From Chitinophaga pinensis (lineage in GTDB: Bacteria > Bacteroidota > Bacteroidia > Flavobacteriales > Flavobacteriaceae): DNA of 7,344 nucleotides. The position numbers were made by a program, and so were the translations under genes. Location of the stretch: assembly GCA_943324925.2 (NCBI GenBank), contig CALPNL020000101.1:1-7344 (forward strand), in the 5' to 3' direction. The notes under the pieces were generated by a model. The model searched no databases. It was given only the letters and a program-made list of their open reading frames with translations, and was not told where the DNA came from. Shown piece after piece: positions 7,070 through 7,344 of this stretch (position 1 is the stretch's first letter; each line of letters starts with the position of its first letter).

Positions 7070-7099
7070 TTAGAAATCAAAAAAAGGTTACTATATTTG
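7070..7099 (+). promoter_or_regulatory. Promoter of the tRNA-Ser gene
   Basis: TATATTTG at 7092-7099 is an exact match to the Bacteroidota -7 element TAnnTTTG and is identical to the one before tpx. The -33 element is poor: TTA at 7070-7072 with a 19-base spacer is the best fit. Transcription would start near 7105, giving a leader of about 27 bases before the tRNA. Confidence 0.6.
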
Positions 7100-7131
7100 C
7101 AACCGCATTCAGCAAATGGGTGCGTCTTATT

Positions 7132-7216
7132 GGAGAAATGGCAGAGCGGTCGAATGCGGCAGTCTTGAAAACTGTTGACTGTAACAGGTCCGGGGGTTCG
7201 AATCCCTCTTTCTCCG
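7132..7216 (+). tRNA. tRNA-Ser, anticodon TGA
   Basis: Class II (long variable arm) tRNA that reads UCA serine codons. The acceptor stem GGAGAAA (7132-7138) pairs fully with TTTCTCC (7209-7215), with discriminator G at 7216. The D stem is GCA (7141-7143) / TGC (7155-7157). The anticodon stem GCAGT (7159-7163) / ACTGT (7171-7175) encloses the loop CTTGAAA, with anticodon TGA at 7166-7168. The variable arm 7177-7190 forms GACT / GGTC around six bases. The T arm is GGGGG (7192-7196), loop TTCGAAT, CCCTC (7204-7208). CCA is not encoded. A short hairpin in the leader (7104-7110 with 7118-7124) may assist 5' processing. Confidence 0.97.
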
Positions 7217-7224
7217 AGAAAAGG

Positions 7225-7242
7225 ATGTTTCAAAAGAAACAT
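7225..7242 (+). other. Small perfect hairpin in the tRNA 3' trailer
   Basis: ATGTTTC (7225-7231) pairs perfectly with GAAACAT (7236-7242) around an AAAA loop. It lies 8 bases after the tRNA discriminator base and ahead of the terminator, so it would sit in the 3' trailer. It could steer 3' trimming of the precursor. No T-run follows, so it is not a terminator. Confidence 0.4.
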
Positions 7243-7250
7243 AAAATCTC

Positions 7251-7295
7251 AAGAACCCTTTAAACATCAGTGTTTGAAGGGTTTTTTGTTTTTTT
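7251..7295 (+). terminator. Strong intrinsic terminator of the tRNA-Ser unit
   Basis: AACCCTTTAAACA (7254-7266) pairs with TGTTTGAAGGGTT (7271-7283) as 13 base pairs with one T-G pair, around the loop TCAG. Two runs of T (7282-7287 and 7289-7295) follow. The stem can extend by three weaker pairs at its foot (7251-7253 with 7284-7286). This is a textbook rho-independent terminator for + strand transcription and ends the tRNA transcript about 65 bases after the tRNA. The remaining bases to 7344 are AT-rich and hold nothing I can identify. Confidence 0.88.
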
Positions 7296-7344
7296 GAATT
7301 TGTCAAAAAACACATAAAAACGCATATTTTAGTTACCCTATAGG

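Noticed and set aside
7057..7315. Two overlapping minus-strand open frames of about 60 codons across the tRNA
   Set aside because: They are the antisense of tRNA-Ser; peptides such as RGIRTPGPVTVNSFQDCRIRP are a well-known artefact of tRNA genes.
7217..7344. Possible integration site (att repeat of the tRNA 3' end)
   Set aside because: No second copy of the T-arm or acceptor sequence and no integrase are visible in the remaining bases; the window ends soon after.
7337..7344. CCTATAGG palindrome at the window end
   Set aside because: Eight bases cut off by the edge; too short to interpret.

Overview
The window looks like core chromosome of a Bacteroidota bacterium, most likely a Flavobacterium or close relative. 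The coding DNA is AT-rich and genes lack Shine-Dalgarno-like leaders, having A-rich or unremarkable sequence before the start instead. Two sites match the Bacteroidota promoter element TAnnTTTG. The proteins have a flavobacterial look: Tpx with an SIDTGTCA active site, a roughly 480-residue LptF/LptG permease beginning MKIIDKYILK, and an FtsK with a short acidic linker. The genus is inferred from family resemblance and was not computed.

Layout. Positions 1-350 hold no gene. The first ~180 bases are about half G+C, far richer than the rest, with a terminator-like hairpin (18-53) and a hairpin-centred element (55-123) that resembles a dispersed flavobacterial intergenic repeat. AT-rich DNA follows, with a 7-1-7 palindrome (256-270) and a promoter (286-318). 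Six co-directional genes come next on the + strand: tpx (351-848), dgkA-type lipid kinase (857-1231), ftsK (1269-3722), lolA (3772-4416), an LptF/LptG permease with a TTG start (4417-5847) and a RibB-type riboflavin gene (5853-6986). Gaps are 8, 37, 49, 0 and 5 bases, so they could form one transcription unit read from the tpx promoter. A weak terminator-like hairpin (7017-7048) closes it. A separate unit then carries tRNA-Ser(UGA) at 7132-7216 with its own promoter and a strong intrinsic terminator at 7251-7295.

How the genes fit together. Four of the six act at the envelope or division site: the lipid kinase recycles a membrane lipid, FtsK couples chromosome segregation to septation, LolA carries lipoproteins across the periplasm, and the LptF/G-type permease belongs to the LPS export machine. 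Tpx detoxifies peroxides and the last gene makes a riboflavin precursor.

Most notable point: the last gene has the length and layout of bifunctional RibBA, but its GTP cyclohydrolase II half has lost all three zinc cysteines and most catalytic and substrate-binding residues, while the RibB half is intact. This resembles the RibBX variant known from Proteobacteria. Other items worth a look are the GC-rich 5' element, the in-frame TAG|TTG junction between lolA and the permease, a hairpin abutting the ftsK start, and the palindrome upstream of the tpx promoter. I see no mobile element, CRISPR array, phage or defence system; the region is largely ordinary core genome.
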